Both the position numbers and the translations under genes were made by a program. The notes under the pieces are model-generated. The model saw only the letters and a list, made by a program, of their open reading frames with translations. It did not search any database and was not told the origin of the DNA. Below are positions 16,472 through 27,118 of a DNA stretch of 64,000 bases, piece by piece. Source of the DNA: Bacillus safensis (GTDB taxonomy: Bacteria; Bacillota; Bacilli; Bacillales; Bacillaceae); contig BSBG01000003.1 of assembly GCA_030159235.1 (NCBI GenBank), positions 62,001 to 126,000 of the forward strand, read 5' to 3'. The first letter of the stretch is position 1. Every line of letters starts with the position of its first letter.

Positions 16472-18202
16472 TTGGATAAGGAGCTTTTCAGACATCAAAT
16501 TGAGGTAGCTGCAAAGAGAAAAAAAGCAGCTCTCGTGATTAAACATGCGAAAGTTATGGACGTGTTTAACCAGGAATGGATAGACGCTGATGTCGCTGTT
16601 GAAAATGGACAAATAGTAGGGATTGGAGAGTACGAGGGAGAACAGGAGCTGAATGCAGCAGGTCAAATGCTTGTACCCGGTTTTATTGACGGCCACGTTC
16701 ATATTGAGTCCTCCATGGTTACTCCTGCTGAATTCTCCAAAGCTGTCGTTCCTCACGGTGTGACAACTGTCGTAACAGACCCGCATGAAATTGCCAATGT
16801 GTCAGGGATCACAGGCATCCGTTTTATGCTGGAAGAAGCGAGAAAAGCTGCCTTAAATATTTATTTCATGCTGCCATCCTGTGTACCGGCAGTCAGTTTT
16901 GAACGATCAGGTGCTACATTAAAAGCGAAAGATTTGAAACCTCTTTATCAAGAGAAGGAGGTTCTTGGTCTTGCCGAGGTGATGGATTATGTCGGTGTGG
17001 AGCAGGCAGAAGAAGATATGATTCAAAAGCTGCTTGATGCTCAAAGCGAGAATAAATTGATTGATGGCCATCTAGCAGGCTTAACGGACCGATTAATAAA
17101 CGTTTACCGGACAGCGAGTGTCCAAACAGATCATGAGGTAACAACAGCTGAGGAAGCCCTTGAACGTATAAAAAGAGGCATGTATGTCATGCTGAGAGAA
17201 GGTTCTGTTGCCAAAAACGTGAAAAACGTTTTACCGGCTGTGAATGAAAAGAATGCGAGACGCTTTTTCTTTTGTACGGATGATAAGCATTTAGATGATT
17301 TAATGGCTCAAGGGAGTATTGATGAACAAGTACGTATGTCTATGAAAGAAGGATTAGACCCATTTTTAGCGTATCAAATGGGAAGTTTAAACGCAGCAGA
17401 GTGTTTTGGCCTTAAAACAAAGGGCGCCATTGCGCCAGGCTTTGATGCTGATTTTATGCTTGTCTCTGATCTTTATCAAGTAAACATCACCAGCGTATTT
17501 ATTGCAGGAGAATTGGTAGCGCAGCATGGTGAGTACAAGCCAAGTGTCGAAAGGATTGCTCCGAGTCCAGCATTGTTACAATCTGTTCATGCAGTTGATG
17601 TTCAAGAGCAGGATCTTGCACTGCCTATCAAAGACCACCAAAAAATGAATGTCATCCGCATCATTCCGAATCAACTAGAAACAAAATTAGAACAGGTCTC
17701 TCCTTCAGAAACGAACGGACAATTCACTAGTGATACAGAAAGAGATGTATTAAAAATGGTGCTTGTCGAACGTCATCAAGGATTATCTGAAATGGGGATA
17801 GGGGTTGTCAGCGGCTTTGGGTTAGAAAAGGGTGCAATTGCAACAACGGTTGCGCATGATTCTCATAATTTAATTGCGGTTGGTACAAATGATGCTGATA
17901 TAGTGAAAGCCATTGAGGCGTTGAAAGAAGCAGGTGGCGGTTTGACGGTTGTCAAAGATGGGCAGTCTCTTCATACGCTGCCATTACCGATCTCTGGTTT
18001 ATTGTCAGATCAACCGGCACATCTTGTAAATGAAAGCCTTCTTGCACTTCATGAAGCGTTAAAAGAAACAGGTTTTACTTTAGATTTTAATCCGTTTTTG
18101 ACGCTGTCCTTCTTGGCACTCCCAGTCATTCCTGATGTGAAAATGACGACAAAGGGATTGTTTGATGTCAGAAGCTTTCAGCATCTCCCGATTCAGTCAT
18201 AA
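16472..18202 (+). CDS. adeC: Adenine deaminase
   Basis: 576 residues from TTG 16472. GGAGGAGG at 16455-16462 is its RBS; the TTG at 16454 overlaps that RBS and cannot be the start. Amidohydrolase motifs include VPGFIDGHVHIESSM and GVTTVVTDPHEIANVSG; C-terminal family motifs include SEMGIGVVSGFG and GQSLHTLPLPISGL. It converts adenine to hypoxanthine and ammonia in purine salvage. Length matches the Bacillus family. Highly typical. Confidence 0.96.
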   Translation: MDKELFRHQIEVAAKRKKAALVIKHAKVMDVFNQEWIDADVAVENGQIVGIGEYEGEQELNAAGQMLVPGFIDGHVHIESSMVTPAEFSKAVVPHGVTTVVTDPHEIANVSGITGIRFMLEEARKAALNIYFMLPSCVPAVSFERSGATLKAKDLKPLYQEKEVLGLAEVMDYVGVEQAEEDMIQKLLDAQSENKLIDGHLAGLTDRLINVYRTASVQTDHEVTTAEEALERIKRGMYVMLREGSVAKNVKNVLPAVNEKNARRFFFCTDDKHLDDLMAQGSIDEQVRMSMKEGLDPFLAYQMGSLNAAECFGLKTKGAIAPGFDADFMLVSDLYQVNITSVFIAGELVAQHGEYKPSVERIAPSPALLQSVHAVDVQEQDLALPIKDHQKMNVIRIIPNQLETKLEQVSPSETNGQFTSDTERDVLKMVLVERHQGLSEMGIGVVSGFGLEKGAIATTVAHDSHNLIAVGTNDADIVKAIEALKEAGGGLTVVKDGQSLHTLPLPISGLLSDQPAHLVNESLLALHEALKETGFTLDFNPFLTLSFLALPVIPDVKMTTKGLFDVRSFQHLPIQS

Positions 18203-18212
18203 AAGATGAGAG

Positions 18213-18237
18213 ACCGCATGTATATATGCGGTTTTTT
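18213..18237 (+). terminator. Terminator of adeC
   Basis: ACCGCATGTATATATGCGGT with six T. Confidence 0.85.
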
Positions 18238-18249
18238 CAATGAATAGGC

Positions 18250-18290
18250 GAAAAAAAGAGACACAGCTAAATTGCTTGTGTCTCTTTTGG
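18250..18290 (-). terminator. Terminator of rpoY-rnjA
   Basis: AAAGAGACACA / TGTGTCTCTTT separated by 11 nt; on the minus strand it is followed by seven T and lies just after the rnjA stop. Confidence 0.85.
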
Positions 18291-18293
18291 TAA

Positions 18294-19961
18294 TTACACT
18301 TCCATAATGATCGGTAAGATCATTGGGCGGCGTCTTGTTTTTTCATAAAGGAAAGGTGCAAGGGTGTCAGTGATTTCGTTCTTAATTTCTGACCACTGCG
18401 TTGTCTTACGCTCCATTACTTTTTCAAGATGCTTTGAAATTAAGTCCTGCGCGTCGTTGATAAGGTCTCCAGATTCTCTCATGTAGACAAAACCTCTTGA
18501 GATCAAATCAGGACCAGCCGAAATTTTGAATTCTTTCATGTCCATGCTGACGACCACAATGACAAGGCCCTCTTCTGAAAGAATGCGGCGGTCTCTTAAC
18601 ACGATGTTTCCGATATCGCCAATACCACTACCATCGATATACACGTTGCCTGATGGAATTTTGCCAGCGACACTTGCTTCGTCACCTTTCAGTGCAAGAA
18701 CTTCACCATTATCCATGATAAAGCAATTTTCCTCAGGAATGCCGCAATCATTCGCAAGTTTGATGTGCGTTTTTTGCATGCGGTATTCACCGTGAATCGG
18801 CATAAAGAATTTTGGTTTAATTAAACGGAGCATCAGCTTTTGTTCTTCTTGTCCGCCGTGACCAGATGTATGAATATTATTAAGAGAGCCGTGAATGACT
18901 TCTGCGCCGGCACGATAAAGCTGGTTAATGGTGCGGCTTACGCTAATATTGTTACCTGGGATTGGTGAAGATGAGAAGACAACAGTGTCACCAGGGTTAA
19001 TGGAAATCTGGCGGTGAGTACCGTTCGCAATACGTGAAAGAGCTGCCATCGGTTCACCCTGACTGCCAGTACAAAGAATCGTTACTTTGTTTGCTGGGAG
19101 ACGGTTGATTTCATTATGTTCAATGAACGTATTTTTTGGACATTTAATATAACCAAGGTCTTGCCCAATATCAATGGCAGACTCCATACTCCGTCCAAAC
19201 ACAGCGACTTTTCGGCCATTGGCAACAGCGGATTCAATCACTTGCTGAAGTCTGTGAATATTTGAAGCAAACGTGGCAAAGATGATACGTCCATCGACTT
19301 TTCTAAAGATGTCATCAATGCTTTCGCCTACGCGTCTTTCAGACATCGTAAATTCTGGGATTTCACTGTTTGTACTATCGGATAAAAGACAGAGAACGCC
19401 TTCTTTCCCGATTTCAGCCATTTTGGTTAAGTTGGCAGGCTCGCCAACAGGCGTAAAGTCAAACTTGAAATCACCTGTATGTACGATGTTACCAGGAGGT
19501 GTCTTGACGACAATTCCATAAGAATCTGGAATACTATGTGTCGTTCTAAAGAAAGACACAGCTGTTTTTCTAAATTTAATGGTATCTTCCTCTTCAAAAA
19601 TGTGAAGTTTTGTTTGTCTCAAGAGACCGTGCTCTTCCAATTTATTACGGAGTAGGCCGATTGCGAGTTTGCCTCCGTAAACTGGAATATTCACTTGCTT
19701 GAGAAGGTAAGGGATACCGCCGATGTGGTCTTCATGTCCGTGAGTGATGAAAAGACCTTTGATTTTATCTTCGTTTTTAACTAAGTACGTATAGTCAGGG
19801 ATGACGTAGTCAATTCCAAGAAGCTCATCCTCAGGGAACTTAATACCAGCATCAATTAAAATGATTTCATCTTGAAATTGAACGCCATACGTGTTTTTAC
19901 CAATCTCGCCTAAACCGCCGAGCGCAAAAACTGCCGCCTGATCGTTTTTTACAAATTTCAT
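18294..19961 (-). CDS. rnjA: Ribonuclease J1
   Basis: 555 residues from ATG 19961 (MKFVKNDQ, family length); an in-frame ATG three codons earlier at 19970 overlaps the rpoY stop. The metallo-beta-lactamase core carries [10 protein letters not shown] (two-metal site) and [12 protein letters not shown]; the beta-CASP insert has SDSTNSE and [10 protein letters not shown]. RNase J1 is both a 5'-3' exonuclease and an endonuclease in mRNA decay and 16S rRNA maturation. Neither candidate start has a well-spaced RBS; coupling to rpoY translation is the likely means of initiation. Confidence 0.96.
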   Translation of the reverse strand: MKFVKNDQAAVFALGGLGEIGKNTYGVQFQDEIILIDAGIKFPEDELLGIDYVIPDYTYLVKNEDKIKGLFITHGHEDHIGGIPYLLKQVNIPVYGGKLAIGLLRNKLEEHGLLRQTKLHIFEEEDTIKFRKTAVSFFRTTHSIPDSYGIVVKTPPGNIVHTGDFKFDFTPVGEPANLTKMAEIGKEGVLCLLSDSTNSEIPEFTMSERRVGESIDDIFRKVDGRIIFATFASNIHRLQQVIESAVANGRKVAVFGRSMESAIDIGQDLGYIKCPKNTFIEHNEINRLPANKVTILCTGSQGEPMAALSRIANGTHRQISINPGDTVVFSSSPIPGNNISVSRTINQLYRAGAEVIHGSLNNIHTSGHGGQEEQKLMLRLIKPKFFMPIHGEYRMQKTHIKLANDCGIPEENCFIMDNGEVLALKGDEASVAGKIPSGNVYIDGSGIGDIGNIVLRDRRILSEEGLVIVVVSMDMKEFKISAGPDLISRGFVYMRESGDLINDAQDLISKHLEKVMERKTTQWSEIKNEITDTLAPFLYEKTRRRPMILPIIMEV

Positions 19962-19966
19962 TCCTC

Positions 19967-20176
19967 TCATAGCTCCAATACTTTAAAATTTTCACTTTCT
20001 CGTTCATAGTCTAAAAAAGCACCGTCTACAGGCTGAATGAATTCAATGTTGTAGTTATGTTTTTTCAACTTATCGCGTACGTCTCTTTCAGAAACCGCTT
20101 CAACGTATAGTGAATCTGTGTGTTCTCTTACAGGTACCTCAGTAGTACTTGCCTGAAAAAATACCTTATATATCAT
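19967..20176 (-). CDS. rpoY: RNA polymerase epsilon subunit
   Basis: 69 residues, DUF1447 family, starting MIYKVFFQ with AAGGAGAG upstream. It is the small epsilon subunit found only in Firmicutes, structurally like phage Gp2, and nearly always precedes rnjA, as here. The stop overlaps the first possible rnjA ATG. Confidence 0.95.
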   Translation of the reverse strand: MIYKVFFQASTTEVPVREHTDSLYVEAVSERDVRDKLKKHNYNIEFIQPVDGAFLDYERESENFKVLEL

Positions 20177-20219
20177 CCAAATCTCTCCTTAAATACCGTA
20201 TGTTACACTCGCTTATTCT

Positions 20220-20248
20220 ATTATATTAAAAAAACGCGCATAAGAAAA
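20220..20248 (-). promoter_or_regulatory. Candidate promoter of rpoY-rnjA
   Basis: Minus-strand TATAAT at 20225-20220 with a weak -35 (TTTTCT) 17 bp upstream. It lies just after the terminator of the tiny ORF at 20294. Confidence 0.4.
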
Positions 20249-20257
20249 GTCTCTGAG

Positions 20258-20293
20258 AAAAAAGGACCTTCGGCAAATGTGCGGAAGATCCCT
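20258..20293 (-). terminator. Terminator after the 23-codon basic ORF
   Basis: On the minus strand AAGG..CTTC / GAAG..CCTT with about 8-nt loop and six T, directly after the TAA of the tiny ORF. The stem is interrupted. Confidence 0.6.
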
Positions 20294-20365
20294 TTAAGCG
20301 ATCGATTTTTTACGAAGCATGTCCTTCCATTGTCTTCGAATTTTCTTACGCAGACGACGAAGCAT
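20294..20365 (-). CDS. Putative 23-residue basic peptide
   Basis: ATG 20365 to TAA 20294, 23 residues of which 12 are Lys or Arg (MLRRLRKKIRRQWKDMLRK then KSIA), able to form an amphipathic helix. An almost ideal AAAGGAGG lies nine nt upstream, a TATAAT promoter element stands about 68 nt upstream, and a terminator follows at once. This makes a complete mini-transcription unit. I do not recognise the peptide. Small basic peptides such as FbpC of the Fur regulon are similar in kind, but I see no clear Fur box. It could instead be a chance ORF within an RNA. Confidence 0.45.
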   Translation of the reverse strand: MLRRLRKKIRRQWKDMLRKKSIA

Positions 20366-20432
20366 CACAGGCCGCCTCCTTTCAATTTGAAGTAAGATTA
20401 GATAGCATATTCCGTTCTCTCTATATACTTGT

Positions 20433-20461
20433 ATTATATGATGTTTCCATTGAATGTTACA
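20433..20461 (-). promoter_or_regulatory. Promoter of the tiny basic ORF
   Basis: Minus-strand TATAAT (20438-20433), 17-bp spacer, TGTAAC at -35 (20461-20456). The -10 is perfect; the -35 is weak for sigma-A and resembles an ECF -35. Confidence 0.45.
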
Positions 20462-20573
20462 TGGTTATATGTGGGAAATGGGCGTTTTCAAAAGGAATTG
20501 GTTTCGAAAGATGTCATCTTTCTGTATGATGAAAGGGAGTGTGTATACATAACAAAGAGCAGGAGGGCGAGAT

Positions 20574-21353
20574 ATGAATAAAAAAGTCATCTTCTTTGAT
20601 ATCGACGGTACTTTATTTGACCATGATAAAAAAATACCTGAGTCAACGAAGAGAGCGGTTCATTTATTAAAAGAAAAAGGCCATCATCTCTTTATTGCAT
20701 CTGGACGTTCTCCTTTTTTGATTCAACCTATTTTAGAAGAATTAGGGCTTGACTCATTTATTGCTTATAACGGTCAGTATGTCATGTATGAGGGAGAAGT
20801 TATTTACGGCAATCCGCTGAAGCAGGAGCTGATGGAGCAAATCTATGAGACAGCAGATCGTCATGATCATCCGCTTGTTTTCATGGGGGAAGAAACGATG
20901 AAGGCCTCTGTGCCGAATCATCCGTTTATCCATGAAGGAATCGGTACTTTAAAAACAGAGCATCCCGAGCATGATTTGTCTTTCTTTAAAGAAAACGACA
21001 TTTTTCAAATGCTGTTATTTTGTAAGGCAGAAGAGGAAGTGCAGTATGAGGCATTCCGCGAAGAGGTTGACCTTGTCAGATGGCACGAGCTGTCAACAGA
21101 CGTTCTGCCAAAAGGCGGATCAAAAGCTGAAGGAATCAAACGAGTCATCGAAAGACTGCCTTACGATCAAAAGGATACAATTGCTTTTGGAGACGGACTG
21201 AACGATCGAGAGATGATTTCGTTTGCCGGAACAGGCGTAGCAATGGGAAATGCTGTGAGTGAACTAAAAGCATTGGCTGATTTTGTGACAAAGCCAGTAG
21301 ATGAGGACGGCATATTCCATGCAGTGAACCATCTTGGCCTCATTGAAGAATAA
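20574..21353 (+). CDS. ykrA: YkrA, Cof-type HAD phosphatase
   Basis: 259 residues. HAD motif I FFDIDGTLFDH at the N-terminus, motif II IASGR, and motif IV GDGLNDREMI with a C2b-type (Cof) cap between. Such enzymes dephosphorylate small metabolites; B. subtilis YkrA acts on sugar phosphates and flavin or pyridoxal phosphates in vitro. AGGAGGG lies 8 nt before the ATG. The gene is monocistronic. Confidence 0.92.
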   Translation: MNKKVIFFDIDGTLFDHDKKIPESTKRAVHLLKEKGHHLFIASGRSPFLIQPILEELGLDSFIAYNGQYVMYEGEVIYGNPLKQELMEQIYETADRHDHPLVFMGEETMKASVPNHPFIHEGIGTLKTEHPEHDLSFFKENDIFQMLLFCKAEEEVQYEAFREEVDLVRWHELSTDVLPKGGSKAEGIKRVIERLPYDQKDTIAFGDGLNDREMISFAGTGVAMGNAVSELKALADFVTKPVDEDGIFHAVNHLGLIEE

Positions 21354-21388
21354 AAAAGAAGACCCTTAGGTAGCTGGGTCTTCTTTTT
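21354..21388. terminator. Bidirectional terminator between ykrA and defB
   Basis: AAGAAGACCC / GGGTCTTCTT with a 10-nt loop, A run on one side and T run on the other; serves both converging genes. Confidence 0.85.
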
Positions 21389-21391
21389 ATG

Positions 21392-21949
21392 TTATGATCT
21401 GCCGATCGCAACAGAGTTTTCTGGCTCAGCAAATGGCTGCTCCTTTTGAATATGATCATAAAACATAATGCCGTTTAAATGGTCGATTTCATGCTGAAAG
21501 ACAATGGCAGGGAACCCTTTTAGGCGGATATCAATGTCCTCTCCTTCTAGCGTTGTGGCCTTCACCCTGATTTTTTGATATCGAGGAACAAATCCAGGGA
21601 TGGCTTCATCAACAGATAAGCAGCCTTCACCCGTAGCTAAATACGCCCTTTTGACTGAATGACTGACAATACGCGGGTTGAACAGGGCATAGCTGTATTC
21701 TTCTCCGTCTTCATCCTCACAATGAACAGCGATCATCCGTTTACTAATATTGATTTGCGGAGCGGCTAATCCAACGCCAGGTCTTAGTCCGTATTTTTCA
21801 GCAATGTCAGCATCCTGACTATTTTTGACGAATTCGATCATGTCAGCTAGTTGCTGTTTTTCCTCTTCTGTCGGCGGGAGATCGACCGCTTCAGCTGTTT
21901 GTCTTAAGACGGGATGTCCGTCCCTTACGATATCATCCATGGTAATCAC
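21392..21949 (-). CDS. defB: Peptide deformylase (DefB/YkrB type)
   Basis: 185 residues with all three deformylase motifs: [13 protein letters not shown] and QHEIDHLNG (metal-binding Cys, two His and catalytic Glu). It removes the formyl group from nascent proteins. Its N-terminal extension ([16 protein letters not shown]) and length fit the type 2 Gram-positive enzyme, the second deformylase beside the def gene near fmt. Confidence 0.96.
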   Translation of the reverse strand: MITMDDIVRDGHPVLRQTAEAVDLPPTEEEKQQLADMIEFVKNSQDADIAEKYGLRPGVGLAAPQINISKRMIAVHCEDEDGEEYSYALFNPRIVSHSVKRAYLATGEGCLSVDEAIPGFVPRYQKIRVKATTLEGEDIDIRLKGFPAIVFQHEIDHLNGIMFYDHIQKEQPFAEPENSVAIGRS

Positions 21950-22011
21950 AAAACTTCACTCCTATTTCCTTTGTATGTAAAGTATATAAAATGATACACA
22001 ACATATGCAAT

Positions 22012-22050
22012 CAAATAAAGAAGACCGGTCCTATGAGACCGGTCAGAGGC
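22012..22050 (-). terminator. Terminator of the YjcZ-type gene
   Basis: GACCGGTC / GACCGGTC inverted repeat with six-base loop; minus strand continues TTCTTTATTT. Confidence 0.7.
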
Positions 22051-22060
22051 TTAAACAGCC

Positions 22061-22282
22061 TTAGCAGCAGCCACCGCCGCCGCCTAAGAATGCTGCGCCA
22101 ACAATGATTAATAGGATGAAAAGCACAACGATTAAAGCGAATGTACGTCCGCCACCGTATCCGCCGCCGCATCCGTATCCACCGCCATAACTTGGGTAAC
22201 AACAGCCACCGCCGTATCCATACCCGTAACCGCCGTATCCACCGTATCCACCATACATACTTCCATGACTATAATTAGACAT
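22061..22282 (-). CDS. YjcZ-family Gly/Tyr/Cys-rich sporulation protein
   Basis: 73 residues from ATG 22282, fixed by AAAGGAGGTC eight nt upstream; the longer frame to 22438 lacks an RBS. The N-terminal half is low-complexity GGY/GYG repeats with Cys pairs ([17 protein letters not shown]), the C-terminal half one membrane helix ([17 protein letters not shown]) and an ending GGGGGCC. Helix sequence and layout match the YjcZ/YosA family of small sporulation proteins. A sigma-K-like promoter lies upstream. The Cys-rich ends suggest disulfide or metal cross-linking in the spore, which is inference. The B. subtilis locus as I recall it has no such gene here. Confidence 0.8.
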   Translation of the reverse strand: MSNYSHGSMYGGYGGYGGYGYGYGGGCCYPSYGGGYGCGGGYGGGRTFALIVVLFILLIIVGAAFLGGGGGCC

Positions 22283-22343
22283 ACTTTTGACCTCCTTTGG
22301 AAATACACTTGGCCTCTCATAAGGGAAGGCGAAGCGTGTAATA

Positions 22344-22370
22344 TAAACTATGTATGAATGCACTATTTGT
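22344..22370 (-). promoter_or_regulatory. Sigma-K-like promoter
   Basis: On the minus strand AC (22370-22369), 16 bp, then CATAGTTTA (22352-22344), an exact CATAnnnTA -10 with usual spacing. About 60 bp before the YjcZ-type start. Confidence 0.5.
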
Positions 22371-22431
22371 ATAGTCATGCGCCTATCACTTGAAAAAAAT
22401 CTTCTCCGCCTCATCTGATTGACCTCTTTTC

Positions 22432-22460
22432 TTGTCACAAACGCCTATAAAAATTATAGT
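22432..22460 (+). promoter_or_regulatory. Sigma-A promoter of ykyA
   Basis: TTGTCA (22432-22437), 17 bp, TATAGT (22455-22460); transcript start near 22467, 25 nt before the ATG. Confidence 0.55.
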
Positions 22461-22491
22461 GGTATGTGGAGATGTAAAGGGGGACTTTTTG

Positions 22492-23160
22492 ATGAGACAG
22501 GTGAAAAGAAGCGTCAAAGCAGGTGCTGCTTTAGCGGGGATATGTACCCTTTTGCTTTCGGGATGCGGAGGTCAAAGTCCATTCAATGATATGCAAGATG
22601 CGATGACGAAAATGAGTGAAAAAGAAGCATCCTTTGAAAAAGAGCAAGCTACACTGCAAAGCTATGAGAGAAAAGAACAGAAACTGTATACAAAAATGAT
22701 TCAAACAACAAAGGACCATACAAAAACAGTGTCAAGCCTTTCTGATCAGGCGTTAGCATCGGCAGCGAAACGAGAAGAACATGTAAAAACAGAAAAAGAC
22801 AGCATGGATCAATCGAAAAAAGAACTGAAAACGGTAAAGGAAACTGCCGAACGATTGCAAGATACGGAGTTAAAAGAGAAAGCAGATCAAACGGTCAAGT
22901 CGATCGAGAAACGATATGCGGCGTATGATCAGCTTTATAAGGAGTATCAAAAGGCGCTAAAACAAGATCAGCATTTGTATCAATCTTTAAAGAAGAAGGA
23001 CTTAGGATATGAAGAGTTGAAATCTAAGCTGAAGACCGTGAATCGATCTTATAGCAAAGTTAGAAAAGAAGGTAAGAAGTTCAATCAATATACAAATCAA
23101 TTGAATGAGCATAAACAGGCTTTGTATAAAGCGGCAGATCAAGGGTCAAAAAAGAGCTGA
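22492..23160 (+). CDS. ykyA: YkyA, lipoprotein with coiled coil
   Basis: 222 residues from ATG 22492 (AAGGGGGA seven nt before). Signal peptide with lipobox LLSGC (Cys24) so membrane-anchored on the outside. The mature part is almost entirely charged helix rich in Lys, Glu and Gln, predicted coiled coil, matching the YkyA putative cell-wall-binding lipoprotein family. It precedes the pdh operon as in B. subtilis but has its own promoter and terminator. Function unknown. Confidence 0.88.
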   Translation: MRQVKRSVKAGAALAGICTLLLSGCGGQSPFNDMQDAMTKMSEKEASFEKEQATLQSYERKEQKLYTKMIQTTKDHTKTVSSLSDQALASAAKREEHVKTEKDSMDQSKKELKTVKETAERLQDTELKEKADQTVKSIEKRYAAYDQLYKEYQKALKQDQHLYQSLKKKDLGYEELKSKLKTVNRSYSKVRKEGKKFNQYTNQLNEHKQALYKAADQGSKKS

Positions 23161-24685
<1,525 letters not shown>

Positions 24686-24688
24686 GCC

Positions 24689-25666
24689 ATGGCGCAAATG
24701 ACAATGATTCAAGCGATCACTGATGCGTTACGCACAGAACTGAAAAATGACGAAAACGTTCTCGTTTTCGGAGAAGACGTTGGTAAAAACGGCGGCGTAT
24801 TCCGTGCGACTGAAGGATTGCAAAAAGAGTTTGGTGAGGATCGTGTATTCGATACTCCACTTGCTGAATCTGGTATTGGCGGTCTTGCAATTGGCCTTGG
24901 ACTACAAGAATTCCGCCCAGTAATGGAAATTCAATTCTTCGGATTCGTTTACGAAGTATTAGATTCTGTTTCTGGACAAATGGCTCGTATGCGTTACCGT
25001 TCTGGCGGACGCTGGCATTCTCCAGTGACAATCCGCTCTCCATTCGGCGGAGGAGTTCACACACCTGAGCTTCACGCTGACAGCTTAGAAGGTCTTATCG
25101 CACAACAGCCTGGTATCAAGGTTGTTATTCCTTCAACACCTTATGATGCAAAAGGACTATTAATTTCTGCAATTCGCGACAACGATCCTGTCGTATTCCT
25201 TGAGCATATGAAACTTTATCGTTCTTTCCGTCAGGAAGTTCCTGAAGAAGAGTACACAATTGAAATCGGTAAAGCTGAAGTGAAACGTGAAGGTTCTGAC
25301 CTTTCAATCATCACTTATGGTGCAATGGTTCACGAATCACTAAAAGCTGCTGAAGAACTTGAAAAAGAAGGCGTTTCAGCTGAAGTAATCGACCTTCGTA
25401 CAGTAAGCCCGCTTGATATTGAAACAATCATCGCTTCTGTTGAAAAAACAGGCCGCGCGATCGTTGTTCAAGAAGCACAAAAACAAGCTGGTATTGCTGC
25501 AAACGTAGTAGCTGAAATCAATGACAGAGCAATCCTTAGCCTAGAAGCACCAGTACTTCGTGTAGCTGCACCTGATACTGTATTTGCTTTCTCTCAAGCT
25601 GAGAGCGTATGGCTTCCAAACCATAAAGACGTGCTTGAAACAGCTAAGAAAGTTCTTGAATTTTAA
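24689..25666 (+). CDS. pdhB: Pyruvate dehydrogenase E1 beta
   Basis: 325 residues, transketolase central and C-terminal domains, including [36 protein letters not shown] and FLEHMKLYR. Partner of PdhA; the E1 active site lies at their interface. AAGGAGTCGAAG serves as RBS overlapping the end of pdhA. A hairpin in the 107-bp gap to pdhC may lower downstream transcription. Confidence 0.98.
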   Translation: MAQMTMIQAITDALRTELKNDENVLVFGEDVGKNGGVFRATEGLQKEFGEDRVFDTPLAESGIGGLAIGLGLQEFRPVMEIQFFGFVYEVLDSVSGQMARMRYRSGGRWHSPVTIRSPFGGGVHTPELHADSLEGLIAQQPGIKVVIPSTPYDAKGLLISAIRDNDPVVFLEHMKLYRSFRQEVPEEEYTIEIGKAEVKREGSDLSIITYGAMVHESLKAAEELEKEGVSAEVIDLRTVSPLDIETIIASVEKTGRAIVVQEAQKQAGIAANVVAEINDRAILSLEAPVLRVAAPDTVFAFSQAESVWLPNHKDVLETAKKVLEF

Positions 25667-25677
25667 TTAAATGACAG

Positions 25678-25708
25678 AGGGGAAAAGAATTTATTTCTCT
25701 TCCCCTTT
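25678..25708 (+). terminator. Attenuator-like hairpin between pdhB and pdhC
   Basis: AGGGGAA / TTCCCCT stem extended by AAGA / TCT with an AT loop, then TTTATCAATTA. The T run is only three, so termination would be partial. Confidence 0.5.
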
Positions 25709-25773
25709 ATCAATTACATGACCGTGTAAACATACACAACAAGGGTTCAACAAAATCTAGGAGGCGAAAAACA

Positions 25774-27114
25774 GTGGCATTTGAATTTAAACTTCCGGAC
25801 ATCGGAGAAGGTATCCACGAAGGTGAGATCGTTAAGTGGTTTGTTAAACCAAACGACGAAATCAATGAAGATGACGTTTTAGCAGAGGTACAAAATGATA
25901 AAGCAGTTGTAGAAATTCCTTCACCTGTTAAAGGAAAAGTATTAGAATTAAAAGTTGAAGAGGGAACAGTTGCAACTGTAGGACAAACAATCATTACGTT
26001 TGATGCACCTGGTTACGAAAATCTTCAATTTAAAGGCAGCGAAGAAGAAGGCGAAGCAAAAACTGAAGCTCAAGTACAAGGTACTGCTGAAGCTGGTAAC
26101 GAGCCAGAGAAGAAAGAAGTAGCACAAGAAGAAGCGGCAGCAGCAACTGGTGCAGGCGCACAAGAGCAAGTAGATGCTGATCCAAACAAACGCGTTATCG
26201 CTATGCCATCTGTACGTAAATACGCTCGCGAAAAAGGCGTTGAAATTTACAAAGTTGCAGGTTCTGGTAAAAACGGACGTGTGTTAAAAGAAGATATCGA
26301 CAGCTTCGTTAATGGTGGTTCTGCAGCTCAAGAAGCAGCACCTCAAGCAGTTGAAAGTGCAAAAGAAGAAGCAGCTCCAAAAGCGGCAGCAGCTCCAGTT
26401 CTTGAAGGAGAATTCCCAGAAACTCGCGAAAAAATGAGCGGAATCCGCAAAGCAATCGCGAAAGCAATGGTGAACTCTAAGCATACAGCACCTCACGTAA
26501 CATTAATGGATGAAGTTGATGTAACAAACCTTGTTGCACATCGTAAACAATTCAAACAAGTTGCAGCTGATCAAGGAATCAAGTTAACTTACTTGCCTTA
26601 CGTTGTAAAAGCTCTAACTTCTGCTTTGAAAAAGTACCCAGTACTTAACACTTCTATCGATGATAAAACAGATGAAGTTGTTCAAAAGCATTACTACAAC
26701 ATCGGAATTGCAGCTGACACTGAAAAAGGCTTGCTAGTTCCAGTTGTGAAAAATGCAGACCGCAAAGCGATTTTCGAAGTTTCTAACGAAATCAATGAGC
26801 TTGCAACAAAAGCACGTGATGGTAAATTGGCTCCAGCTGAAATGAAAGGTGCATCTTGCACAATCACAAACATCGGTTCTGCTGGTGGACAATGGTTTAC
26901 TCCAGTCATCAACCACCCAGAAGTAGCGATCCTTGGTATTGGCCGTATCGCTGAAAAAGCAGTTGTTCGTGATGGCGAAATCGTTGCAGCTCCTGTCTTA
27001 GCTCTTTCCCTAAGCTTTGACCACCGTATGATTGACGGAGCTACTGCGCAAAATGCCCTAAACCACATCAAGCGTTTATTGAATGATCCACAATTAATTT
27101 TAATGGAGGCGTAA
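25774..27114 (+). CDS. pdhC: Dihydrolipoamide acetyltransferase (E2)
   Basis: 446 residues from GTG 25774 with TAGGAGG upstream. One N-terminal lipoyl domain (Lys43 in NDKAV), an Ala/Glu-rich flexible linker, the peripheral-subunit-binding domain ([14 protein letters not shown] ... [10 protein letters not shown], about 147-180), a second Ala/Pro/Glu linker, and the CoA acyltransferase domain with SFDHRMIDG. Forms the 60-meric core of the complex and makes acetyl-CoA. Confidence 0.98.
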   Translation: MAFEFKLPDIGEGIHEGEIVKWFVKPNDEINEDDVLAEVQNDKAVVEIPSPVKGKVLELKVEEGTVATVGQTIITFDAPGYENLQFKGSEEEGEAKTEAQVQGTAEAGNEPEKKEVAQEEAAAATGAGAQEQVDADPNKRVIAMPSVRKYAREKGVEIYKVAGSGKNGRVLKEDIDSFVNGGSAAQEAAPQAVESAKEEAAPKAAAAPVLEGEFPETREKMSGIRKAIAKAMVNSKHTAPHVTLMDEVDVTNLVAHRKQFKQVAADQGIKLTYLPYVVKALTSALKKYPVLNTSIDDKTDEVVQKHYYNIGIAADTEKGLLVPVVKNADRKAIFEVSNEINELATKARDGKLAPAEMKGASCTITNIGSAGGQWFTPVINHPEVAILGIGRIAEKAVVRDGEIVAAPVLALSLSFDHRMIDGATAQNALNHIKRLLNDPQLILMEA

Positions 27115-27118
27115 TGTC

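Noticed and set aside
22061-22282. Short tandem GGY-coding repeats as a CRISPR-like or satellite array
   Set aside because: Repeats are 6-9 bp, irregular and in frame, explained by the Gly/Tyr-rich protein.
22283-22438. 52-codon N-terminal extension of the YjcZ-type protein
   Set aside because: The extension contains the sigma-K-like promoter and the RBS of ATG 22282, and overlaps the ykyA promoter.
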